The notes under the pieces were generated by a model. It ran no database searches and was not told where the DNA came from. It worked only from the letters and a program-made list of their open reading frames with translations. Below are positions 17,194 to 24,712 of a stretch of 64,000 nt of DNA, piece after piece. Made by a program: the position numbers and the translations under genes. Numbering within the stretch: position 1 is the stretch's first letter; every line of letters starts with the position of its first letter. Origin of the DNA: an uncultured Actinomycetes bacterium (GTDB lineage: Bacteria; Actinomycetota; Acidimicrobiia; Acidimicrobiales; Acidimicrobilacustridaceae); the NCBI GenBank assembly GCA_937876315.1, contig CALEHQ010000043.1, forward strand, positions 176,143-240,142. The letters are read 5' to 3'.

Positions 17194-18261
17194 GTGACCG
17201 ATGCAGCCACCTCCCCCCTCCCACCCTTCCTGCGCGCCTGCCGCGGCATACCCGGCGGTCCCAGCGATCGCGTGCCGGTGTGGTTTATGCGCCAGGCCGG
17301 CCGATCGCTTCCCGAATACCGGTCCATCCGTGGCTCGGGCAGCATCCTCGACGCAATCGCTGATCCCGAGTTGTCCGCCGAAATCACTATGCAGCCGGTG
17401 CGGCGTTACGACGTCGACGCCGCAATTCTCTATTCCGACATCGTCGTGCCCGTTGCAGCAATCGGTTTCGGCGTCGATGTTGCCCCTGGCATTGGACCCG
17501 TCGTTGAGCAGCCGTTCACTCGGGCCGCCGATCTTGAACGCCTGCGCCCACTAGACCCCGAGGCCGACACGCCCTATGTGCTCGAGACTGTGCGCATCCT
17601 CGCTCGTGAACTTCCCGTTCCGTTGATTGGTTTCGCAGGTGCACCGTTTACCGTTGCGAGTTATTTGATTGAAGGTCAACCGTCGCGTACCTACACGCGA
17701 ACCAAAGCTCTGATGTACGGCGATCCCAATCTTTGGCACAAGTTGATGGAACGACTTTCCGATCTCGCGATTGTTTCATTGCGTTCGCAAATTGAGAACG
17801 GTGCTGTTGCATTGCAGATCTTTGATTCATGGGCCGGGACCCTGAGTGCTCCTGACTACGAGAAATTCGTTCTTCCTCATAGCCAACGAGTGTTTGCAGA
17901 AGTTGCTGACCTCAACGTGCCCCGAATTCATTTCGGTGTTGGAACGGGCGAGTTGCTCGGCCTCATGGCCAAGGCTGGCGCCGATGTCGTCGGCGTCGAT
18001 TGGCGAGTTCCACTTGATGTCGCTCGCACACGCGTGCCGGCAAACATTGCGCTCCAAGGAAACCTTGATCCTGCGCTTGCGTTTGCGCCGTGGGATGTTG
18101 TTGCGGAAGCGACTCGCGATGTTCTGCGCCGCAATGCCGGCAACCCTGCACATATCTTCAACCTTGGTCACGGCGTCATGCCCGAAACAGACCCAACCGT
18201 TCTTGAGCGCGTCGTCGAACTTGTTCATAACGAAGGTCGCTGCGATGGAGTTGCATCATGA
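17194..18261 (+). CDS. hemE: Uroporphyrinogen decarboxylase
   Basis: 355-residue cytosolic enzyme removing four carboxyls from uroporphyrinogen III to give coproporphyrinogen III. Signatures are PVWFMRQAGRSLPEYR near residue 30, the catalytic-Asp segment AILYSDIVVPVAAIGFGV, and GFAGAPFTVASYLIEG. The C-terminus has IFNLGHGVMPETDP. GTG start at 17194. First gene of a tight hemE-hemH-hemY operon; its stop overlaps the hemH start by 4 nt (ATGA). Confidence 0.96.
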   Translation: MTDAATSPLPPFLRACRGIPGGPSDRVPVWFMRQAGRSLPEYRSIRGSGSILDAIADPELSAEITMQPVRRYDVDAAILYSDIVVPVAAIGFGVDVAPGIGPVVEQPFTRAADLERLRPLDPEADTPYVLETVRILARELPVPLIGFAGAPFTVASYLIEGQPSRTYTRTKALMYGDPNLWHKLMERLSDLAIVSLRSQIENGAVALQIFDSWAGTLSAPDYEKFVLPHSQRVFAEVADLNVPRIHFGVGTGELLGLMAKAGADVVGVDWRVPLDVARTRVPANIALQGNLDPALAFAPWDVVAEATRDVLRRNAGNPAHIFNLGHGVMPETDPTVLERVVELVHNEGRCDGVAS

Positions 18262-19169
18262 GTACTGAACCAAAACTTGGTCTCGTCGTAATGGCCTACG
18301 GAACGCCACGTACGACCGAAGATATTGAGCCGTACTACACACATATCCGTCGTGGCCGAGCGCCAGAGCCGCAACAGCTCGCCGATCTCATTTCTCGTTA
18401 CGACGCCATCGGCGGCATCTCGCCACTAGCCAGTCTCACCGAGGCACAACGCGCTGCACTTGAGTCCGCACTCGAGTCGCGTATGCCTGGTGCATGGAAC
18501 GTGGTGCTCGGACAGAAGCACGCCACTCCATTCATTGAAGATGGTGTCGCCGAACTCGCCGATGCCGGAATCACCGAGGCTGTTGGTCTGGTACTCGCTC
18601 CGCATTTTTCAGGCTTCAGCGTGGGCGAATACCAGCGCCGCGCCGCCGAAGCGGGTACCGAGCGTGGACTCACCATGCACGGCATTAACAACTGGCACCT
18701 CGAACAGGCCTATCTCTATTTCCTCACTGCCGCCGTTCGCGATGCGCTCACTGAACTTCCTGAGCGCACGACAGTGCTGTTCACTGCCCATTCGCTTCCG
18801 GAGCGAGTGTTGGAAAACGATCCATACCCCGACGAACTCGCAGCAAGTGCCGCATATGTTGCCGAACAACTCGGGCTCAAGAGTTGGTCACTTGGCTGGC
18901 AAAGCGCGGGCCGCACACCCGAACCGTGGCGCGGTCCCGACATTCTCGAAGAACTCCAACGCATCGCCGCTGAAGGTTCAGCCGACGGTGTGCTGGTGTG
19001 CGCACAAGGCTTCACAGCTGACCATCTCGAAGTTCTCTACGACCTCGATATCGAAGCCGCAAAGGTCGCGAGCGACCTAGGTCTTGCATTTGGACGCACC
19101 CGTTCGCTCAATGCCGATGAGGTTGTCATGAATGCACTCGCCGATCTCGTCGTCGCTCAGGTTCAATGA
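18258..19169 (+). CDS. hemH: Ferrochelatase (coproporphyrin type)
   Basis: 303-residue iron chelatase. In Actinobacteria this family (also called CpfC) inserts iron into coproporphyrin III rather than protoporphyrin IX. The catalytic His lies in FTAHSLPERVL, and the conserved acidic residue in GFTADHLEVLYDLDIE. The N-terminal LVVMAYGTPRTTEDIEPYY is family-typical. The protein is shorter than mitochondrial forms, as in monofunctional soluble bacterial enzymes. It overlaps hemE and hemY by 4 nt on either side, so the three are translationally coupled. Confidence 0.94.
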   Translation: MSTEPKLGLVVMAYGTPRTTEDIEPYYTHIRRGRAPEPQQLADLISRYDAIGGISPLASLTEAQRAALESALESRMPGAWNVVLGQKHATPFIEDGVAELADAGITEAVGLVLAPHFSGFSVGEYQRRAAEAGTERGLTMHGINNWHLEQAYLYFLTAAVRDALTELPERTTVLFTAHSLPERVLENDPYPDELAASAAYVAEQLGLKSWSLGWQSAGRTPEPWRGPDILEELQRIAAEGSADGVLVCAQGFTADHLEVLYDLDIEAAKVASDLGLAFGRTRSLNADEVVMNALADLVVAQVQ

Positions 19170-20575
19170 CAAACCGTCGACGTGTCGTCGTTGTCGGAGC
19201 CGGCATCACCGGTCTGACTGCGGCATTCACGTTGGCGACACAACGTCCCGACCTCGAGGTCGTTGTTCTTGAAGCCAGCGAACGCGTTGGCGGCAAGATT
19301 CTCACCACGCCATTTGCAGGCCGGCCCGTCGATTGCGGCGCCGACGCGTTTCTCGCGCGCGTTCCTGAAGCGCTTGACTTGTGTCGCGAACTTGGCCTCG
19401 ACACGATCCTCACCTCGCCTTCTCAGAAGTCGGCCTACGTGTGGGTCAACGGCGGGCTCAACCGATTACCTGCCGGACTTGTCCTTGGTGTTCCTACCGA
19501 CCTCGCTGCACTCGCTGCTTCTGGAATCGTGAGTTCAGAGGGAATTGCACGCGCGGCGCAGGACCTCACTCGCGCTGAATGGATCGACAACGCAAACGGC
19601 TCTGACCCCAACGGAGTCGATGATCAGTCTGTTGGCGACCTCATTCGTGCACGACTTGGCGATGAAGTCCACGAGAAGTTGGTGTCCCCACTCCTCTCTG
19701 GCGTAAACGCAGGCGATGCCGACCACCTCAGTCTCGCGGCGGGTGCCGCGCAGATCGCAGTGGCTGCTCGCAAGTCACCCAGCCTCATCACTGCACTGCG
19801 TGAACAAACGACCGCTGCACAGCACCACCCCGACGCGCCGGTCTTCCACGGAATCCCGGTGGGCACTCAGACACTCACTGATCTACTCCTCGCCCGACTC
19901 ACACAAGCCGACGTTCCCGTCCATCTTTCGTGCCCGGTCACTTCGATGGCACGTAACAACGATGGTTGGACAGTGTCGACGCCGCTCGGCCCAATCGCCG
20001 CCGACGAGATCATCCTCGCCACGCCCGCTCACCCGACTGCTCGCCTCCTCGAGCCGCTCGCCCCCGAGCCCGCCGGCGATCTCGCCTCAGTTGAGTACGC
20101 GTCCGCCGCCATGGTCAGTCTCGCCATTTCGAAGAAATCTCTCGGCGTTCCGCTCGATGCCAGTGGCTTCCTCGTCGCCCAGACCGATCCGCTTCCCACC
20201 CTCACCGCGTGCTCATGGGCATCGGCGAAATGGGCCCACCTCGACGATCCTGAGGTGGCGATCTTGCGCGTATCGGCCGGCAAGTTCGGAGACACCCACG
20301 CGCTCGAGCTTGACGATCCTTCACTGGTTCAGGCTCTGGGCGTTGACCTCGCCACAACGATGGGCATCGACGCTGCACCGATCGCCTGGCGCGTCACCCG
20401 CTGGATTGATGCGCTTCCGCAATATCGACCCGGCCATCCCGCTCGCGTCGCGGCATGGCGAGCCGGTGTCAGGTCTGAGGCCGAGGGCATTCATCTCGCC
20501 GGTGCCGCCTATGACGGCCTTGGCCTTCCGGCGTGCATCCGCCAGGGCCGCCAGGCTGCCGCCGGCGTCGTCTGA
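19166..20575 (+). CDS. hemY: Coproporphyrinogen/protoporphyrinogen oxidase, HemY (CgoX) type
   Basis: 469-residue FAD enzyme that oxidises the porphyrinogen ring using oxygen. In the actinobacterial route the substrate is coproporphyrinogen III. The N-terminal dinucleotide-binding motif VVVVGAGITGLTAAFTLA and the following VLEASERVGGKI are intact, and the C-terminal FAD segment IHLAGAAYDGLGLPACIRQG is present. It ends the hemE-hemH-hemY operon. The terminal enzyme ChdC (HemQ) needed for the coproporphyrin route is not in the window. A C-terminal match to bona fide HemG flavodoxin-type enzymes is absent. Confidence 0.93.
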   Translation: MTNRRRVVVVGAGITGLTAAFTLATQRPDLEVVVLEASERVGGKILTTPFAGRPVDCGADAFLARVPEALDLCRELGLDTILTSPSQKSAYVWVNGGLNRLPAGLVLGVPTDLAALAASGIVSSEGIARAAQDLTRAEWIDNANGSDPNGVDDQSVGDLIRARLGDEVHEKLVSPLLSGVNAGDADHLSLAAGAAQIAVAARKSPSLITALREQTTAAQHHPDAPVFHGIPVGTQTLTDLLLARLTQADVPVHLSCPVTSMARNNDGWTVSTPLGPIAADEIILATPAHPTARLLEPLAPEPAGDLASVEYASAAMVSLAISKKSLGVPLDASGFLVAQTDPLPTLTACSWASAKWAHLDDPEVAILRVSAGKFGDTHALELDDPSLVQALGVDLATTMGIDAAPIAWRVTRWIDALPQYRPGHPARVAAWRAGVRSEAEGIHLAGAAYDGLGLPACIRQGRQAAAGVV

Positions 20576-20635
20576 GCACCCGTTCTGCACCTCCCTGCCG
20601 GCGCATTCTCCATTGCCGATCGTCGAATGAGGGCA

Positions 20636-20749
20636 ATTTCACCCGAAATGTGACACAAAATCTCATGGACATTTCCCCTGTTCAGGGGCCTATTGCTGCA
20701 GAAATGTTGCGGCTGCGTTGCGGGACTGCGATGAAACCGCAACACTTTC
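20636..20749 (+). promoter_or_regulatory. Structured leader with alternative hairpins before the NlpC/P60 gene
   Basis: Three stems occur in 114 nt. ATTTC-ACCC-GAAAT (20636-20649). CCCCTG-TT-CAGGGG (20675-20688). A near-perfect 12-bp stem joins 20701-20712 to 20737-20749, with one bulge. Inside that last loop a second GTTGCGG copy (20717-20723) could instead pair with CCGCAAC (20737-20743), so two helices exclude each other. The structure ends 6 nt before the ATG. It does not match the ydaO riboswitch known upstream of many actinobacterial cell-wall hydrolase genes. DNA operators are the alternative. Confidence 0.4.
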
Positions 20750-20755
20750 GTAACA

Positions 20756-21361
20756 ATGAGTACGAACCCCCTTGGCCGGATCCGCCTCGTTCATTCTGTG
20801 ACCCTCGTGCCGCTCCTGGTGGTCGCCCTTCTCACCTTCGGACTCTGGGTCATTCCAAGTTCGACCTCAGCGCTTCCTGCAACGTCATCAGTTGCTGAGG
20901 TCTCCATCCTCCCGATCGTGGCCACCGAGGATCTCACCAGCACCGACCCCATTCCCGAAAGCGGTCCGGTACTGACTGCCGCCGTTTGGCGAATGGCGAT
21001 CGGCCAAGCGGTTGTTGACGCAGGCCAAACCAAGCTTGGCGCTCCGTATGTGTACGCCGCCGGCGGCCCCAACGCCTTCGATTGTTCCGGATTCACTCGA
21101 TGGGCCTGGATGCAGCTTGGCGTTCAACTCCCCCACAACTCCGGCGCCCAATGGGCTGCCGTCGAACGCATTGCCCTTGATCAACTTCAACCCGGCGACC
21201 TCGTCTTCAACTGGGGCCCTGGCGGAGGCCCGCCCGGCCATGTCGGGATCTACGTTGGCGATGGCATGATGATTCACTCACCGAACAGCTCAGGTGTGGT
21301 GCGCTATGACTCCATCAACTGGTGGACTGGCGCAACAACTGCAGCTGGAAGGGTTCGATGA
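20756..21361 (+). CDS. Exported NlpC/P60-family cell-wall hydrolase
   Basis: 201-residue secreted protein. An N-terminal hydrophobic segment (about 15-40) looks like a signal peptide or anchor, then a linker, then an NlpC/P60 papain-like domain (about 85-201). The catalytic Cys is C110 in NAFDCSGFTRWAW; His candidates are H162 in GHVGIYVG and H174 in MMIHSPN. Such enzymes cut gamma-D-Glu-diamino acid bonds in peptidoglycan stem peptides. The ATG at 20756 follows a structured leader. Its stop overlaps the next gene's start (ATGA). Confidence 0.9.
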   Translation: MSTNPLGRIRLVHSVTLVPLLVVALLTFGLWVIPSSTSALPATSSVAEVSILPIVATEDLTSTDPIPESGPVLTAAVWRMAIGQAVVDAGQTKLGAPYVYAAGGPNAFDCSGFTRWAWMQLGVQLPHNSGAQWAAVERIALDQLQPGDLVFNWGPGGGPPGHVGIYVGDGMMIHSPNSSGVVRYDSINWWTGATTAAGRVR

Positions 21362-22020
21362 CCAACACATTGCGAAGCATTCGCCGAGGGCCAGCAACGC
21401 CCGAACGCTTGCTCGTACTCATCCCCGGTTATGGCGATAGGCCCGAGCCGTTCCTTGATTGTGCGTCGATGTTCGATCCAAACGAGCAATGGCTGGTTGT
21501 TGTCGTCGAACCACAAACACCAAGTGAGCGCGGCCCCTACTGGTACGACGTCGATGAAAACGGTCCTGACCCTGCTGCTCTTGCATCAGCACTCGCGGCC
21601 ATTGATTCGTTGTGTGCCACGCTGCTCATAGAAACCAAACTCAGCCAGGACGAACTCGTAATCGCTGGTTTTTCTCAAGGTGGCGCGCTTGCACTAGCAC
21701 ACCTTGTCGATCCCACTTCTACGGTGACACCGCGCGCCGTTGCCGCTCTCGCGTCCTACCTTCCGAGTCGCGACAAAGATCTCATTGATCTTTCTCGTGC
21801 GTCACAACGACCCGTCCTCTTCGCCCATGGCGAGGACGACGATCTCGTCGAACCAATCCGAGGTCGTTCCGCATCAAAGGCCCTCCATCGTTCCGATGCA
21901 CTCGTCAGTTGGGTCGAGGTAAGCGGTGGGCACCGCTTCGACACATCCCTCGCCAATGAGTTGGCTGCCTGGCTTGATGCGCTTTCCCGCGGAGAACTCC
22001 CGCACGCTCCCCCGATCTGA
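21358..22020 (+). CDS. Alpha/beta-hydrolase, carboxylesterase/phospholipase type
   Basis: 220-residue cytosolic esterase-like protein. The nucleophile elbow is G-F-S106-Q-G-G, the acid probably D160 in AHGEDDDLVEP, and the base the His in VSGGHRFD (about H191). The LIPGYGD oxyanion segment is near residue 21. The size and motif order match the phospholipase/carboxylesterase family. ATG 21358 overlaps the NlpC/P60 stop by 4 nt. The natural substrate is unknown. Confidence 0.85.
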   Translation: MTNTLRSIRRGPATPERLLVLIPGYGDRPEPFLDCASMFDPNEQWLVVVVEPQTPSERGPYWYDVDENGPDPAALASALAAIDSLCATLLIETKLSQDELVIAGFSQGGALALAHLVDPTSTVTPRAVAALASYLPSRDKDLIDLSRASQRPVLFAHGEDDDLVEPIRGRSASKALHRSDALVSWVEVSGGHRFDTSLANELAAWLDALSRGELPHAPPI

Positions 22021-22075
22021 CCAACACCCAGCTCGGCGGTAAGGATGAAGGCCTCGCAACGAGAACGGACTGTTG

Positions 22076-22657
22076 ATGACTACCGATCCCCCCGAAGGCG
22101 CCTCAGCGGAGCAACCGAAGCCCGACATCTACGCGCGCATCATTCGATTTGCGCCGCTCTACATCATCGTCTTCTGCATCGGCATTCTTGTTCTCGTGGC
22201 GTTCATTCGACCGTTTACGTCCCCCGAGCCCACGCTGTTATTTCGATCTGAACTTGTTGGAGCAGCAAACGATCCAACCGGGGCGTATTTCCTCCTCCAA
22301 AACGCAGGTGGTTCTGACACCTTGATTGGAGCGTCTTCCCCTGCGGCCGCTTCGGTCATGCTGCAGATCATCGACCCCACCACAACCACCAGCACTCCTG
22401 ATTCCGCTGCGATAGGCGGGACCTACATGACGGTGGACCGCATCGACATTCCTGGATTCACCGATATGAAGTTCGTCCCCGGCGGAAATCAACTTCTTCT
22501 TGGCGGACTCGCTTCCCCACTGATTGTCGGCCAGAGGATTCCGATCACTCTGCAATTCGAGCGAGCTGGCGCCATCACTCTTCAGGCAGAGGTGCAGCCC
22601 TACACGGTCATCGCCGACCGCGTCCTGCCACCGCGCCTAAAGCTTCCAGGGCAGTAG
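22076..22657 (+). CDS. PCu(A)C-like membrane-anchored protein without copper ligands
   Basis: 193-residue protein with one transmembrane anchor (about residues 22-45) and an extracytoplasmic domain. The domain follows the PCu(A)C copper-chaperone pattern: YFLLQNAGGSDTLIGASSP, then MTVDRIDIPGF, FVPGGNQLLLGGL and ITLQFERAGAITLQAEV. Known family members bind Cu(I) through His and Met, with a HxM in the PGG-x-HLMLMGL segment. Here that reads NQLLLGGL, and the first His/Met pair is also absent. Copper binding by the canonical site is unlikely. I used ATG 22076; TTG 22073 is possible. It precedes the zinc-uptake genes. Confidence 0.7.
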   Translation: MTTDPPEGASAEQPKPDIYARIIRFAPLYIIVFCIGILVLVAFIRPFTSPEPTLLFRSELVGAANDPTGAYFLLQNAGGSDTLIGASSPAAASVMLQIIDPTTTTSTPDSAAIGGTYMTVDRIDIPGFTDMKFVPGGNQLLLGGLASPLIVGQRIPITLQFERAGAITLQAEVQPYTVIADRVLPPRLKLPGQ

Positions 22658-22718
22658 CACTCGAGAATCCGAGTAAGTCGCCCACAGCCGGGTTGCGAAA
22701 CCTCTCGCACTCCTCCAT

Positions 22719-22737
22719 AATGAGAATGCTTCTCATT
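22719..22737 (+). promoter_or_regulatory. Predicted Zur box upstream of znuA
   Basis: AATGAGAA-TGC-TTCTCATT is a perfect 8-3-8 inverted repeat whose core TGAGAATGCTTCTCA resembles Zur (zinc uptake regulator) operators. It ends 17 bp before the znuA start, so bound Zur would block transcription. The match to the family consensus is from memory. Confidence 0.7.
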
Positions 22738-22754
22738 CCCACTATGGAGTCACC

Positions 22755-23819
22755 ATGACCCGCACACCGTCCCTACCCAAACTTCACAAGCGCTCTGCAA
22801 CCTTTGCGTTGTTGGCCCTCCTCTCGGTGCTGGGACTTCTCGTCTCTTGCGGCAGTGACTCGAAAGACACCACCTCGACATCGACAGTTCCCGACCCGAA
22901 CCGACCACTCGTGATTGCGACGACGCCAATCCTCGGCGACCTTGTCCGTCAGGTGGGTGGCGACGAGATCAACGTTGAGGTCCTCATTCCTCTGGGCGCT
23001 GACCCTCATGATTTTGAACCTTCAGCAGCACAGGCCGCGCAGTTGCGCAATGCCTCGTTGATCGTGGCGAACGGGTTGGGGCTTGAGGAACGTCTCGAGT
23101 CAGCGCTTGATGGAGCAGAAAAAGATGGTGTTCCCGTTTTCGATGTAGCCGAACAACTTGATCCGCTCGTCCTCAGCACCGCTGACGAAGCGAAACCCTC
23201 CAAAGAAGACGATCATGATCACGGACATGATCACGACGCTGAAAAAGAACCCGCACAAGAAGAAGCTCATAATCACGGCGCCGAAGATCCCCATGTTTGG
23301 CTGGATCCGGAACGTATGGCGACAGCGGCATCTCTTGTCGCAACCCAACTCGCGACAACGACCGGACTCGATGCCGCGCCATTCCAGGAGCGAGCGGCAA
23401 CCTACGCTGATGCCGCTCGTGCCGCTGAAACCGAAGCGCGCGCACTTCTTGCTGAACTCCCCGCCGACCAGCGCAAACTCATCACGAATCACGACGCTCT
23501 CGAATACTTCGCCCAACGTTTCAACCTCGAGGTCATCGGGACCGTCATCCCCGGAGGTTCGACGCTGGCCGAACCCAGTGCTGCTGACCTCAGCGACCTT
23601 GTCGCACTCATCGAAGCGAACAATGTGAAAGCGATCTTCTCGGAAAGCACCGTTTCTTCGAAAATGATCGAATCGCTGGCTCGCGAAATTGGCTCTCAGG
23701 TCAGCGTGGTGGAACTTTCCACAGACACACTTGGTGAGCCGGGAAGCCCGACGGCGACCTACCCCGGTCTCATCGTCACAACAGCTCGCCTTATCGCCAA
23801 TGGACTCAGCGGACGCTGA
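22755..23819 (+). CDS. znuA: Zinc ABC transporter substrate-binding lipoprotein
   Basis: 354-residue cluster A-I binding protein that captures zinc outside the cell. A signal peptide ends in a lipobox (LLVSC, lipidated C32). Expected ligands are H85 (GADPHDFEPS), H180 (DPHVWLDPE) and a His in TNHDALEYFAQRF (about 246). An acidic, His-rich loop (residues 151-175, DDHDHGHDHD) is the hallmark of zinc-specific ZnuA proteins. GGAG lies just before the ATG, and a Zur-like box immediately upstream supports zinc control. The permease gene follows 43 nt later; no ATPase gene is adjacent. Confidence 0.93.
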   Translation: MTRTPSLPKLHKRSATFALLALLSVLGLLVSCGSDSKDTTSTSTVPDPNRPLVIATTPILGDLVRQVGGDEINVEVLIPLGADPHDFEPSAAQAAQLRNASLIVANGLGLEERLESALDGAEKDGVPVFDVAEQLDPLVLSTADEAKPSKEDDHDHGHDHDAEKEPAQEEAHNHGAEDPHVWLDPERMATAASLVATQLATTTGLDAAPFQERAATYADAARAAETEARALLAELPADQRKLITNHDALEYFAQRFNLEVIGTVIPGGSTLAEPSAADLSDLVALIEANNVKAIFSESTVSSKMIESLAREIGSQVSVVELSTDTLGEPGSPTATYPGLIVTTARLIANGLSGR

Positions 23820-23862
23820 AGATCCTGCTTCCAGCGAATGCAGGCTCTAGCCTCCGAGAACT

Positions 23863-24708
23863 GTGGATTGGCTAACCGAACCCTTTCAGTATGAGTTCAT
23901 CCTGCGAGCACTGCTCGCAGGATCTCTCGCTGCAATCGCGTGCTCGCTGATCGGCACGTGGGTCGTCATTCGTGGCATGTCATTCATGGGCGATGCGCTT
24001 GCTCACGGAGTGCTACCCGGCATCGCGGTCGCATTCATCATCGGCATCGACATCGCGATTGGCGCGTTCGTATCGGCCATCGTGATGGTGATCGGCATCA
24101 ATCTGGTGAACCGCGCCTCAAAGCTCTCCACCGATACAGGTATTGGGCTGCTCTTCGTGGGCATGCTCGCGCTTGGTGTTGTCATCATTTCTCGAACACG
24201 TTCGTTTTCTGGCGACCTCACCTCGTTCCTCTTCGGCTCCGTATTGGGCGTAAGGGACCCTGACATCTGGCTCCAGGCCGTGGCTGCCGTATTCACGTTG
24301 GTCGCCGTCGTTGCATTCCACCGTTTATTTATGGCGCTTTCGTTCAATCCAGAAAAAGCCGCCACGCTCGGAATGCGTCCGCGTCTTGCTCACTTCGCAA
24401 TGCTCACGCTCATCGCTGTCGCCATCGTCGCATCGTTCCGTACCGTGGGAACACTCCTTGTGTTCGGCCTGCTTATTGCGCCACCTGCGACAGCCGCCCT
24501 ACTCGTTCGTCGCGTCCCCGCAATGATGGCCACCGCGTGCTTCATCGGCGTTTCATCAATCTTTATCGGACTGATTATCACCTATCATTTCGACACGGCC
24601 GCCGGCGCAACCATGGCCGGCACCGCAGTCGGGATCTTCTTTATTGTGCTTGCGGTTCGAGAACTTGCGCTTCGCATCGGTCGTCGGACACAACTGCAAC
24701 ACGCCTAG
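23863..24708 (+). CDS. znuB: Zinc/manganese ABC transporter permease
   Basis: 281-residue ABC-3 family permease with about eight hydrophobic helices. Family segments are the N-terminal QYEFILRALLAGSLAAIACSLIG (described in part), VVIRGMSFMGDALAHGVLPG, which contains the usual His, and the C-terminal LLVFGLLIAPPATAALL. GTG start at 23863. It follows znuA by 43 nt and presumably shares its zinc control. No znuC-type ATPase is next to it, so the energising subunit must be encoded elsewhere. The next gene starts 4 nt after its stop. Confidence 0.92.
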   Translation: MDWLTEPFQYEFILRALLAGSLAAIACSLIGTWVVIRGMSFMGDALAHGVLPGIAVAFIIGIDIAIGAFVSAIVMVIGINLVNRASKLSTDTGIGLLFVGMLALGVVIISRTRSFSGDLTSFLFGSVLGVRDPDIWLQAVAAVFTLVAVVAFHRLFMALSFNPEKAATLGMRPRLAHFAMLTLIAVAIVASFRTVGTLLVFGLLIAPPATAALLVRRVPAMMATACFIGVSSIFIGLIITYHFDTAAGATMAGTAVGIFFIVLAVRELALRIGRRTQLQHA

Positions 24709-24712
24709 TTCA

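Noticed and set aside
19716..20630. A 304-residue open frame on the plus strand inside hemY
   Set aside because: It lies in another frame of the strongly matched hemY gene, has Ser/Pro/Arg-biased composition and no family match.
20576..20755. ydaO (c-di-AMP) riboswitch before the NlpC/P60 gene
   Set aside because: Known in Actinobacteria at such genes, but its conserved core sequences are not visible here.
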